Shown here piece after piece: positions 1-7,445 of a stretch of 10,986 nt of DNA. Numbering within the stretch: position 1 is the first letter of the stretch; every line of letters begins with the position of its first letter. A program made the translations under genes and the position numbers. The notes below the pieces were generated by a model. It was given only the letters and a program-made list of their open reading frames with translations, ran no database searches and was not told where the DNA came from. The stretch is from Blastomyces gilchristii SLH14081 (lineage: Eukaryota; Ascomycota; Eurotiomycetes; Onygenales; Ajellomycetaceae): contig NW_003101651.1 of NCBI RefSeq assembly GCF_000003855.2, positions 441,254 to 452,239 on the forward strand. The letters are read 5' to 3'.

Positions 1-1
1 A

Positions 2-670
2 GACTTACAGCAAAGAGCAGACTGCACTGTTAGAGTCAGAAGCTGATCTGAGAGAGATATGAGATTAGCTGCTGATCTGAAGATTGAGTGTAGTGATGAG
101 ACTGAAAGAGATGAAGATATTGTTATAAGTGATGATATATCTGCTTCATCAGCTGATAAAAAGTGATCAGAGAAGTTACAGAGATACTTATAAGAAGCTC
201 AGCAGTGATCAGACATTGTTTATAAAGATATTGAAATTGAAAATTTTTTTATTCTTGAGAAGTTCTTGAATCAATATATAGATATTATTAGAAACACTCT
301 CTCTCTGTCATCTGAATGAAAACACTTCATGAATGAATAAGAATACTCACAGTTTATGAGAATGAAAGCTGTTACAGAAAAAGAGAAAAGAAGATAAGAT
401 TTCACAGACAGATCTGAGATATTTATACTACTCTAGAGAAGTTTACTTACACTGTAAGTGATTCTGTAGAACAGTTAGATCACTCTAGTAAATAAAGAGT
501 AATTATGAATTATAGATCTGAATCTTTCTATATAACTATAAAGAGTGATTGCAGACTATAGACATTTTGATTCTACAATTCTACAGAGTTAATAAAAGAA
601 TGAAAAATTCCTTACAATTCTACAGTGTCAAAGAACAATAATTCATAAGAATAAATGAAAGATTAACTCA
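2..670 (+). pseudogene. Decayed unrecognised reading frame, possibly the 3' internal part of an LTR element
   Basis: Read in the frame starting at base 2, this stretch gives a plausible protein to about 433, interrupted only by TGA, TAA and TAG codons that suit mutated Trp or Gln. The frame remains readable with more stops to about 670. The first 60 or so residues are acidic and Ser/Asp-rich (around 95-170). A charged helical part follows, with blocks such as KAVTEKEKRR near 367-396. The upstream end lies outside the window. I see no zinc knuckle, protease, reverse transcriptase or integrase motif and do not recognise the family. Its place just before a possible LTR suggests the last internal ORF of a retrotransposon, but that is inference. 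CC, GG and CG are almost absent, as in the other repeats here. Confidence is fair that it is a decayed frame and low for any identity. Confidence 0.4.
574..625. repeat. 13-bp direct repeat pair
   Basis: TACAATTCTACAG occurs at 574-586 and again at 613-625, 39 bp apart. It lies in the last part of the decayed frame. No function is evident. Confidence 0.6.
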
Positions 671-709
671 TAAATACTTCTCTTTAATAAGAATAATCTC
701 ACAGAGAGT

Positions 710-730
710 GATTCATCTGTGAGATGAATC
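710..730. repeat. Perfect 9-bp hairpin
   Basis: GATTCATCT (710-718) and AGATGAATC (722-730) are perfect inverted copies around a 3-base loop. It sits at the proposed LTR start. Its right arm overlaps the first copy of a 21-bp direct repeat. Confidence 0.7.
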
Positions 731-861
731 TGTGTAATGATTACATAAGAATCTCATGAAAATGATTGAGAGTCAACTGAAACTCTTCTATATGAAAGAT
801 GTGAGATGAATCTGTGTAATAGTCAGAGAAGAATCTGTAGATTATAAAGAATCTCATGAAA
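718..861. repeat. Diverged tandem duplication inside the LTR-like segment
   Basis: A 21-bp sequence beginning TGTGAGATGAATC is identical at 718-738 and 800-820. A second shared block, AAGAATCTCATGAAA, is at 747-761 and 847-861. The spacing is 82 bp for the first block and 100 bp for the second, so the units differ by an insertion of about 18 bp. Repeats of this kind are common in LTR U3 regions, but no protein-binding role can be claimed. Confidence 0.7.
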
Positions 862-913
862 TAAGAAACTGAGTGATAGACTCTTTTCTCTTCATAGTAA
901 TAAGAGATTTTTC

Positions 914-957
914 CTCACTAAGATTTTTTTATATAGATATGAAGAATTTTTAGTGAG
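914..957. repeat. Inverted repeat, 8-bp arms
   Basis: CTCACTAA (914-921) and TTAGTGAG (950-957) are exact inverted copies around a 28-base AT-rich loop. It lies within the LTR-like segment. No function is known. Confidence 0.5.
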
Positions 958-1035
958 TATCACTGCAGTGCTGAGCTGATTCTATAAAGTCACTCAGTGA
1001 AAGACTTTGCAGATGAAGCCTTAGAGAGAGAAGAG

Positions 1036-1043
1036 TATATAAG
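1036..1043 (+). promoter_or_regulatory. TATA-like box of the possible LTR
   Basis: TATATAAG is followed after about 10 bases by pyrimidine-rich DNA, a usual RNA polymerase II initiation setting in fungal LTRs. In DNA this AT-rich such a match can arise by chance, so it counts only together with the LTR-like ends. Confidence 0.3.
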
Positions 1044-1096
1044 AAATTTCACTTCTCACAGATTCTTTATCTCTATTTCTATCTCTCATATAATCA

Positions 1097-1294
1097 ATAG
1101 AGTTAGCGGCCCTTGACTACATACAACTATATAGACTGAAGTTCACAAATACTATTCATAACTGAGCTTGAATGCTATTATACATTTGACTTCTACATTT
1201 TGTCTTTCTACTGTGAATACTTCTAGTAGTTAACAGTACATATCACGCCAAGCTGCAAACACCCGAATAATCACCTGCGAGCACTTATTCTTAC
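1097..1294. other. Unmutated, probably single-copy island between two repeats
   Basis: This stretch holds CG, CC and GG steps (GCGGCCC near 1106-1112, CACGCC near 1244, ACCCG near 1261, TGCGAG near 1276) that are almost missing on both sides. No copy of it is visible elsewhere in the window. No open frame of useful length, tRNA or other RNA is evident. The simplest reading is a sliver of host DNA spared by the repeat-directed mutation. It would then mark the right edge of the element on its left and the left edge of inverted repeat S. Confidence 0.5.
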
Positions 1295-1545
1295 AAAAAA
1301 AGAATTAAATATTAATGAAAGCTCTTCAGTCACTGAAAAAGTAATTCTTATTTAAAAGAATATAAAATTATAATAGAAAACAGCTCTATTTTTAATTCTT
1401 TGTAAGAATATTGTATAAAATCCACAGAAAAATATCTTACTTTTTCAAAAGAAGTAAAAAACTATTTCTAAGATCTTTTTTTTGTATTAACTGCTGCAGA
1501 AGAATGAGATAGAAACTACTAAGATATATACTACTGTATACTCTC

Positions 1546-1577
1546 TATCAAGACTTTCTCTCTTCAGAGTCTTGATA
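1546..1577. repeat. Hairpin conserved in both S arms (left)
   Basis: TATCAAGACT (1546-1555) and AGTCTTGATA (1568-1577) pair perfectly around a 12-base loop. Stem and loop are identical, inverted, at 7414-7445 in the other arm, although flanking bases differ. Confidence 0.75.
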
Positions 1578-1890
1578 TTATAGAGAATATAAGTCTGTTT
1601 CTATATAATAATATAAATATTATCAGTGAGATATAGAGAAACTGGTTATTTATATCTCAAAATAGAAGACTTTGTCAATGATTATATTAATATAGAGTTA
1701 ATTCTCAAATTTAATAGAAATCTAATATTGCTGTTCTCAATTTCTTACAGAATCTATTGAATATTAAGATATTAAAACTAGATTTAATATATCTCACTGT
1801 GTAGAAATCAAAGACTCAGTCAGATCTTGAAGAATACTGATTTTATAGTTATTAATATACTGTTGACTTATTCTGTTAACTTATTATTTA

Positions 1891-2212
1891 CTGATTATGT
1901 ATTGAATACTGTTATCAAGGTATCTTTTTGTATTATTCTGCTGAGAATGAGCCAGATTGAGAGAGATAATATAAGAGTGAGACTTGATATTAATGTCTAG
2001 ATACACTGAAGACAGACAGAGTATTCACAGAGATTACACTTCAGATATATCTGTTAATTATATACTTAATATTCTTACTGAGATATTCTTTTGTATTTTT
2101 CTACTGAGAATAAGTCAGATTGAGAAGAGTGATACAAGAGTGAGACTTAGCATTGATGTTTTGAAACATCAAAGATAAACAGGGTTTTTGTGAAGATTGC
2201 TTCTCAGATATC
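1891..2212 (+). repeat. Two-unit tandem repeat of about 160 bp in S, left arm
   Basis: Units 1891-2050 and 2051-2212 share the order GATTATGTATTGAATA-like start, a TTTTTGTATT..TCTGCTGAGAATGAG core, GAGTGAGACTT, a GATGTTTTGA..CATC block and an end near CAGATAT. The right arm has the same two units (6808-7135). The period (about 160 bp here, 164 there) is not a multiple of three, so the units do not form a repeated protein domain. Confidence 0.75.
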
Positions 2213-2541
2213 TTCACAATTATAGATCAGAGATCTTTCAAAATCAAGATAATTGATGCATATGACTAGGTCTCTTCATCTTACAATTTGTATGGTAATT
2301 TGGCCTGAGGTTGTGGTGTGATAGAGGTGAACAGAGGATAATTTCACACAGAAGTTTTGAACAATGTCTGATTCATGTTTGACTGAATAACTTCATCATC
2401 ACATGAAGTATGCAGTCAGTGATGAGGTCAAAATGCTTATATAATTGAGGGCTTTTCAATGAAGCTATCAGCGGGTTCTTATTTAAAGAATTGAGCAAGT
2501 TCATGATGAAGCACTTGTGAATAGAATTGTTTTCAAAGTTA

Positions 2542-2556
2542 ATTATTATTATTATT
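2542..2556 (-). repeat. (ATT)5 tract: 3' tail of LINE copy 1
   Basis: Five ATT units on the + strand read as (AAT)5 at the 3' end of the - strand LINE. Simple trinucleotide tails of this kind end several LINE families (for example the (TAA)n of I elements) in place of poly(A). Inverted repeat S ends 24 bp further out, so the tract also marks the insertion edge. Confidence 0.55.
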
Positions 2557-2565
2557 CTTCAATTA

Positions 2566-2597
2566 TAGATGTATGCAGTCAGAGACTATGACATCTA
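2566..2597 (-). other. 3' end stem-loop A of LINE copy 1
   Basis: TAGATGT (2566-2572) pairs with ACATCTA (2591-2597). Inside it AGTC (2577-2580) can pair with GACT (2584-2587). It lies 9 bp from the (AAT)n tail and directly abuts stem-loop B. LINE reverse transcriptases of several families recognise a 3' RNA stem-loop; this role here is inferred. Confidence 0.45.
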
Positions 2598-2620
2598 CCT
2601 GAGAACTAAAAGTTCTCAGG
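2598..2620 (-). other. 3' end stem-loop B of LINE copy 1
   Basis: CCTGAGAACT (2598-2607) and AGTTCTCAGG (2611-2620) form a perfect 10-bp stem with a 3-base AAA loop on the + strand. It touches stem-loop A with no gap. It keeps CC and GG steps that are almost absent elsewhere in this element. A T-run follows on the + strand, which gives the look of a bacterial terminator, but the setting is eukaryotic. Confidence 0.55.
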
Positions 2621-2915
2621 GTTTTTTCTATATCTATAAAGTTAACTATTATACATTCATCAATTTCAGATATGCAAAATCAGAAAATTTCAGCTTAGAA
2701 TACAAAAACTGTTTACAAATTGCAGTATTTTAACATCTTCTGATACTTTGAAATCATTTGACAATATCATGACAAAAGAAAAGAGAAAACAGTCTTAAAG
2801 ATAGACACATTAAATAGATAGATAGAAAAGAATAGAAAGAAAAAAGTAAAGTAAAATAAAGAGAGACTGTAATGAAACAAATTATTAAAAGATAGTATAT
2901 AGCTGTTTTAACAGA
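2621..2915 (-). other. 3' untranslated region of LINE copy 1
   Basis: On the - strand this lies between the likely ORF2 stop (TAG, complement of 2916-2918) and the 3' hairpins. It contains a long pyrimidine-rich stretch on that strand (about 2866-2810, with TCTATCTATCTA-type repeats). No frame continues through it. LINE copy 2 does not reach this part in the window, so it cannot be checked by comparison. Confidence 0.5.
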
Positions 2916-4111
2916 CTATATCTGATCAATTTCCTTCTCTTCATATTCAGATATTTCTGAATTCAGTCATTTTCTTATAGCTGCTTGAGTTTCTGATAGA
3001 AAGTCTATTAAGTATTTAATTCCTGTCTCAGTTGAGAATAAGAATCTCATATTTAATTGATTTAGATCATACTTCTCTTTCAATCTGACTCTGAGACTAT
3101 TGTATAATGCACAGTGCATTACAATATACTCAGGATTCTCATTTGCATTACATAATGAGTATTTTATTGAATCAAATCTATCATCAAATCTTTGTATATA
3201 AGATTTGAAATAGCCATGTTCTAATTTCAGCTGTATTATAGATGAGAATATTTTCTTTTTACATTTAATTAAACAATATTTTCACTTGGGTTTTGTTTCA
3301 AATCTTGAATAATGTATACTCTTCTTTTGTTTCTATCAGCTTTCATTTTACTTGTGATTCTTTTATTTTTCTCTTTATAAAAGATCAGAACACAATTTTT
3401 TGAATAGATCAGCTTAATTCTGAATCTTTTTTTACAGCTGAATCAGTCAATTTATTATCATGAATATTTATATAAGCAGAAACTTAGTGTAGATGAATTA
3501 TCAGCTTTGATATTCTTCTCTTTTGAATTTTTAAAATGAAGTTTAAGATCAGTTCAAGATTTATTTGATCATTATAAATCTAACTATTTCTAAGTCTTTT
3601 TAAAGCAGCTTGACTATCAGAGAATATTCATATCTCTTTCAAACTATTTTCTCTTCTATAAGATTTTATTTTAATAAGTTTAAAAGCTTTCACTATTGTA
3701 AATAGTTCAGTGTCAAAGACTTTAGATTCACAGTCTAAATTTCAGAAATCTGAGATAAAATTAATATTATCTTCAGTATAAGCAATGTCTGTGTCTAATC
3801 TATTTAAATTCTCATTTTTTGAGTCATCTGAATAAATCAGAATAGAGTCTTTTATATTAATTGTAGAAATTCTCTTCAAATGCTGTTCATATTCTTTCTC
3901 TTTAGATAGTTTACTTATTTATAAGTCTATAAGAGATTCAAGCTTTTCTCTTCAGAGAGATAACTTCTCATGATCAACTTTTTCAATATTTAAAGAAGAA
4001 AATTAATTTTTAATCAGTGAGTATAGTCTGTACAGTTGAGAAGGCATTTTTTTTGAAGAATTATTTTCATTTCAATCAAGAAATCTATTTCAATTGAGTT
4101 CATTTTCAGAG
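2916..4111 (-). pseudogene. LINE copy 1 ORF2, C-terminal part: linker, RNase H and Cys/His region
   Basis: From 4110 downwards one frame runs through the linker between reverse transcriptase and RNase H (Met at 4047), then RNase H. The RNase H signs are YSDDSK (3834-3817, first Asp), DTELFTIVKAF (3714-3682, Glu), IFSDSQAALKRL (3627-3592, Asp) and a block near 3500-3436 with HLH, a stop in the Trp place, VSAY, and KLTDSA (last Asp). All four catalytic acidic residues are still encoded. After a shift of frame comes the LINE C-terminal region: LEHGYFKSYIQRF, then a Cys and an MHC pair near 3163-3099, matching the usual GH...YL.R and C...H...C signature. This last part is open from about 3274 to a TGA at 2967-2969; the likely true stop is the TAG at 2918-2916. 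RNase H in LINEs removes RNA from the RNA:DNA hybrid. Several stops in Trp or Gln places make it non-functional. Confidence 0.8.
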
Positions 4112-4124
4112 TTAATTGATGTTT
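4108..4124 (-). other. Deletion junction removing the reverse transcriptase core
   Basis: LINE copies 1 and 2 match up to about here on the - strand (copy 2 side near 10540-10553). Copy 1 then continues in the linker before RNase H. The motif AATTAA is shared at the break, suggesting a short-homology deletion. The frame changes across the junction. No YxDD or other reverse transcriptase motif is present between 4111 and 3834. Confidence 0.7.
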
Positions 4125-4918
4125 TCAAAGTTAAACGGATTAGAGAGAAGAGGATTTTCACTCATTTATTTTTTACTCAGTTCAATATTAAATTGAATAA
4201 TCTCATAATCTGATTCTGATATCTTATTTGAATTAATAAATCAGTTTATAAGTCTTTTTTTCATTAGATTTTATAATATAAAGATTAGATCTATAATAGA
4301 TTTCTGTTTCATATCTTTTCTAAAGAATGTTTATTAATCAGACTTGTTAACTAAATCTATTAAATAATCAAAGATTTATTTAATCAGATTATCTGCTCTT
4401 ACTGCTCTTTTATATTCTAAATTTCATTAGAGATAATGTGCATTGAAATCTTCTATACTTATAGAGTTTCTTAATAGAATTATATTCAGAAATTCTCTAT
4501 TAATTATTCAGATATTGTTATTTTTCTTCAATAACTTTTTATTATAGATATTTATAAGCTGTATAATATTAAACTCATTCTCTTTATCTATAATATTACT
4601 CATCAGAATATCAGGGTTAGATATGATATTAAATCTTAGATTAAAGTGATATCTTAATCTCTTTCTTTCATAGATCACTACTCTTGACTTTATCTCAGAC
4701 TTTTAAGATAGAAAGCAGTAGTAGCTTGAATAAGAAATAATATATTTTTACTCAGCATCACAATTCAGCTTCTGAAGCAGTATAAAATCAACTTTTTATT
4801 TAAATATAATTTAAAGATAAGAATAAATACAATTTAAGTTTCTATTTATATTATTTTAAATAAATATGATTTTTGAAGAGTTTTTAAAATTATTTTATTG
4901 TTTTTATTATATATTCAT
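4112..4918 (-). pseudogene. LINE copy 1 ORF2, N-terminal part: endonuclease remnant, fused to a deletion
   Basis: ORF2 begins at ATG 4918-4916, overlapping the ORF1 stop as ATGA. The frame shows features of the apurinic/apyrimidinic-type LINE endonuclease: an early Asn-rich INRN block, DFILLQK (the catalytic Glu of the usual QE motif is Lys here), a SRVVIYERK strand, IIQLINIYN, EDFNAHY at 4450-4436 (usual GDFNAHH; Gly is Glu and the last His is Tyr), then SIIDLIF and ISESDY (usual SDH, with catalytic His now Tyr). The frame to the end of the domain is kept, with stops only in Trp/Gln places. The endonuclease would nick target DNA. Just after the FNFE motif (about 4135-4124) the sequence jumps past the whole reverse transcriptase domain and resumes in a different frame, so this is a dead copy. 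Confidence 0.8.
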
Positions 4919-6433
4919 ACTAGAAGAGAGTAGAGTAGAATCTAATCACTATTATCAGATAGTAGATTATAACTATTCTGAAAAGTAGAAATCTCAACTG
5001 CTTACATTATATCTAGTTTATTATTAGAGTTATTTCTCAATTCTCTAATCTTAACAGAAGTTTGAGAATTTAAATTCCATTTATATTTAGCTGAAGAATT
5101 GAAGTTTAAAGATTTAAATAGTTAAGAGTTTCTTCTTTTTAAGCTTATAGTTATGAGTTTACTGACTTAACTATTCTCTTTAATTCTAGATTTACTTTGA
5201 GCTTCATCTTTTCTTCAGTTCTTTTGAGTTCTTGAAGTAAATATACATTCTTTTGAGCTAGATATATATTTTTCTTTATAATTAGAGTATTTAAGCAGAG
5301 TGTGTTAACATATTTTATCTCTTTTTAAGTATATTTCATATTTATGCTCACTAGTTTTATAATCTCTGACACAGAATATACATTTTGAGTCTCTAAAATA
5401 AGAGATTATAAAGTATTTATATCTTTGACAGTTTAAATACTATGTTTAAGCTTTGAGATTCATTCTTAAGTTTTTATATTTATAAACTCTTATTTTTAAA
5501 TCTACTACTCTTACTTCAGATATGTTTGACTATTTAAGTATCTTTATATATACTAGAACAGAGACATTTTTTCTGCTTTATCTGAACTTAATTAAATTTA
5601 GTTATACAGACTCTTTTCTTAGTTGAATAGAGTTATATTCTTTTAATTTATTTTTAAGAAGTAGTATTTCTTCTTTACAGTTAAAAATTTCAACTGAAAT
5701 ATTATAAAGAATGAATTTATCTTACTTTTCATCTCTCTTAGATAGAATTATTATATTTAATAAAGATTCTACTGCTGATTTTCAGAGATTCTTATTCTGA
5801 ATAAGAAATTTCACACTGAATTCAGACATTGTAGTCAGAATGATAGAGTTTTTAAAGAAGAATAACTTAATTAAAGCTATAACTAGTTTTTAAACTTTAA
5901 TATCAGTTATTAACTGAGAAAAGAACTGCTGATTAATTTTATTTCTAATTCTAAAAATAAGATTTAAGTTTAGCTTATTTCTTTATAAAATGTTCTGATT
6001 TAAGACTTTTAGAATAAGTCTTCTATTTCTGAAGATTTGAAAGTTTTTCTCTTTTTACATTTTTTTCTTTACTTTTCTATGAATAGAAGTATAAGCAGTA
6101 TTCTTCTCAGTTTTCTCAGGATTTTGAGCAGATTTTAAGATACCAGATTTAGAGATAGCAGATTCAGCTGCTTGAGTATATATTTTCTTCTAATTCAAAG
6201 AAGAAGAAGAAGTAGAAAAAAAAGAAGAAGAGTAAGATGAAGAGTCAGTGATTATACTAGAAATTTTCAATATTTTTTAAACTATATTTGCAATTCTAAG
6301 TTTGAACTTAATCATCTTTTATAGTTATCTAGTCTGAGTATAAAGAATTAATAGAACTTCTTTATTCATTTCACTCAGACACTGCTTTTCAAGAATCTTG
6401 CTTACTTTTTTAAGTTTCTGTATTTCAAGAACT
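4915..6433 (-). pseudogene. LINE copy 1 ORF1 (gag-like RNA-binding protein), 5'-truncated remnant
   Basis: Collinear with ORF1 of LINE copy 2 (8230-9751), with almost the same length. It has a charged N-terminal part, a Ser-rich stretch from a TTC/TCT run (near 6240-6190), an Arg/Lys-rich middle and a C-terminal zinc-knuckle region. There the codons read NCQRYKY, SKCIFC and SEHKY, so some Cys/His ligands survive and others are Tyr. It lacks about the first 37 codons because the insertion is truncated. Many in-frame stops sit where copy 2 has Gln or Trp: TAA at 6279-6277 against CAA at 8384-8386, and TGA at 5217-5215 against TGG at 9443-9445. In LINEs this protein coats the RNA. No product can be made from this copy. 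Confidence 0.8.
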
Positions 6434-6502
6434 CAGATACTGTTTTAATATACTTATCAGATATTATATCTAATTATCTGTCTGTTAATACAGACAATTA
6501 AT
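6434..6502. other. Junction segment between LINE copy 1 and S right arm, rich in small palindromes
   Basis: These 69 bp match neither LINE copy 2 nor the left S arm. They contain AGATAT-T-ATATCT (6459-6471) and a 7-bp hairpin TGTCTGT-TAAT-ACAGACA (6479-6496). The segment ends where strongly mutated DNA gives way to GC-containing DNA at about 6500. It may be target DNA at the LINE 5' end or the centre of the S palindrome. Confidence 0.45.
6479..6496. repeat. 7-bp hairpin at the inner end of the S right arm
   Basis: TGTCTGT and ACAGACA pair perfectly around a TAAT loop, 6 bp from the inner limit of the right arm. The left arm has no equivalent. Confidence 0.6.
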
Positions 6503-6807
6503 CAAGCGCTTCACCACGAACTCGCTCAATTTTTCGAATAAGAACCCGCTGATAAATCCATTGAAAGGCCCTCGATCATATGAGCATTTTGACCCCATCG
6601 CCGACTGCATACCCCGTGTGGTGGTGGAGTTATCCAGCCAAACATGAACCAGACATTGTTTGAAACTCCTGTGTGGAATTATCCCTCATTCATCTCTATC
6701 ACACCACAACCCCGGGCCAAATTGCCATACAAATTGTAAGATGAAGAGACCTAGTTATATGCATTGATCTTCTTGATTGTGAAAGATCCCTGATCTGTAA
6801 TTGTGAA

Positions 6808-7135
6808 GATATCTAAGAGATAACTTTCATAAATACTCTGTCTATCTTTGATGTTTCAAAACATCAATATCAAGTCTCACTCATATACTGCCCTTCTCAA
6901 TCTGGCTCACCTTCAGCAGAAAAATATAAAAAGATACCTCAGTAATAGTATTAAGTACATATTCAACAGACACATCTAAAGTGCATTCTCTGTGAAAAAT
7001 CCTCTCTGTCTTTGATGTATCAAGACATCAACATCAAGTCTCATTCTTGTATCACCTCTTCTGATCTGGCTCATCCTCAGCAGAAAAATACAAAGAGATA
7101 CCTTAGTAACTGTACTCAATACATAATCAGCAGAC
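6808..7135 (-). repeat. Two-unit tandem repeat of 164 bp in S, right arm
   Basis: On the - strand the units run 7135-6972 and 6971-6808, each starting with a GTCTG(C/T)TGA-type sequence and containing a TTTTTCTGCTGA..GAGCCAGAT core. They correspond to 1891-2050 and 2051-2212 in the left arm, so the duplication came before the inversion or copying of S. Confidence 0.75.
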
Positions 7136-7413
7136 ATAACAACTATAAAATCAGTATACTTCAAGATCTGACTGAGTCTTTGATCTCTGCACAGTGAGAT
7201 ATATTGAATCTAGTTTTAATATCTTAATATTCAATAGATTCTGTAAGAGATTAAGAACAGCAATACTAGATTTCTATTGAATTTGAGAATTAACTCTATA
7301 TTAATATAATCATTGATAAAGTCTTCTATTTTAAAATATAAATAACCAGTTTCTCTACATCTCACTGACAATATTTATATTATTATATAGAAACAGACTT
7401 ATATTCTCTATAA

Positions 7414-7445
7414 TATCAAGACTCTGAAGAGAGAAAGTCTTGATA
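7414..7445. repeat. Hairpin conserved in both S arms (right)
   Basis: TATCAAGACT (7414-7423) and AGTCTTGATA (7436-7445) pair around a 12-base loop that is the exact complement of the loop at 1556-1567. Confidence 0.75.

Larger units (their letters stand above)
709..1096 (+). mobile_element. Possible LTR (3' or solo) of a decayed LTR retrotransposon
   Basis: The segment starts TGATT and ends AATCA, a perfect 5-bp inverted pair with the TG...CA ends usual for LTRs, and is 388 bp long, a normal LTR size. A purine run (about 700-708) sits just before it, where a polypurine tract would lie. A TATA-like box at 1036-1043 is followed by a pyrimidine-rich stretch (about 1050-1090), the usual order at an LTR transcription start. 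Right after it the base composition changes to unmutated DNA, as expected at an element edge. Against this, no second LTR, primer binding site or target duplication can be seen in the window, and the ends were chosen by eye. Confidence 0.35.
1295..2517 (+). repeat. Inverted repeat S, left arm (heavily mutated)
   Basis: Its reverse complement matches 6503-7698 along almost the whole length. Match limits are an A-run followed by GAATTAA at the outer end and GCACTTG (GCGCTTG in the other arm) at the inner end. It contains a conserved hairpin (1546-1577), a two-unit tandem repeat (1891-2212) and an inner 250-bp part. Compared with the right arm it has an extra 30 bp or so near 1850-1890. Nearly all CC, GG and CG steps that the right arm keeps at its inner end have become TC, GA, TG or CA here. 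Short open frames such as 1984-2178 do not survive comparison between arms and are not called as genes. The identity of S is unknown. It could be the long terminal inverted repeat of a DNA element or simply an inverted duplication. Confidence 0.85.
2542..6433 (-). mobile_element. LINE copy 1 (Tad1-like non-LTR retrotransposon): 5'-truncated, reverse transcriptase core deleted
   Basis: On the - strand, in order: ORF1 remnant (6433-4915), ORF2 endonuclease remnant (4918-4112), a deletion junction, ORF2 linker with RNase H and C-terminal Cys/His region (4111-2916), a 3' untranslated region with two hairpins, and an (AAT)5 tail at 2556-2542. Similarity to LINE copy 2 begins at 6433 (8230 in copy 2). 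About 110 bp of ORF1 plus any 5' UTR are therefore missing, the usual result of incomplete target-primed reverse transcription. The element lies between the two inverted S arms. No convincing target-site duplication is seen. The combination of apurinic-type endonuclease, RNase H and C-terminal Cys/His motif is that of fungal Tad1-clade LINEs (family knowledge); the exact family was not tested. Confidence 0.85.

Noticed and set aside
718..861. CRISPR-like array
   Set aside because: Only two copies with unequal spacing, in a eukaryotic repeat setting.
1984..2178. Open frame of 64 codons on the + strand
   Set aside because: It lies across the second S tandem unit. The units differ by a length that is not a multiple of three, and the other arm does not keep the frame. 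It is a by-product of the repeat.
2598..2627. Bacterial rho-independent terminator (hairpin followed by T-run)
   Set aside because: The setting is a fungal LINE 3' end. The hairpin abuts another stem-loop and an (AAT)n tail on the opposite strand, which fits a LINE end better.
2529..4135. Shared TGTTTTCAAAGTTAA near the LINE 3' edge and at the endonuclease end
   Set aside because: A 15-bp AT-rich match with no extension on either side; probably coincidence, though recombination there cannot be excluded.
2520..6450. Target-site duplication of LINE copy 1 (shared TGTTTT at about 2529 and 6441)
   Set aside because: Only six AT-rich bases match and they are not flush with the element ends, so chance is likely.
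6503..6790. tRNA or SINE with an internal promoter in the GC-richer part of S
   Set aside because: I could not find paired A and B boxes or a cloverleaf; the TTCGAAAAATT stretch is only a loose B-box match.
6976..7197. Overlapping open frames on both strands (62 and 61 codons)
   Set aside because: Both fall in the right-arm tandem repeat, overlap each other, show no known motif and are interrupted in the left arm.
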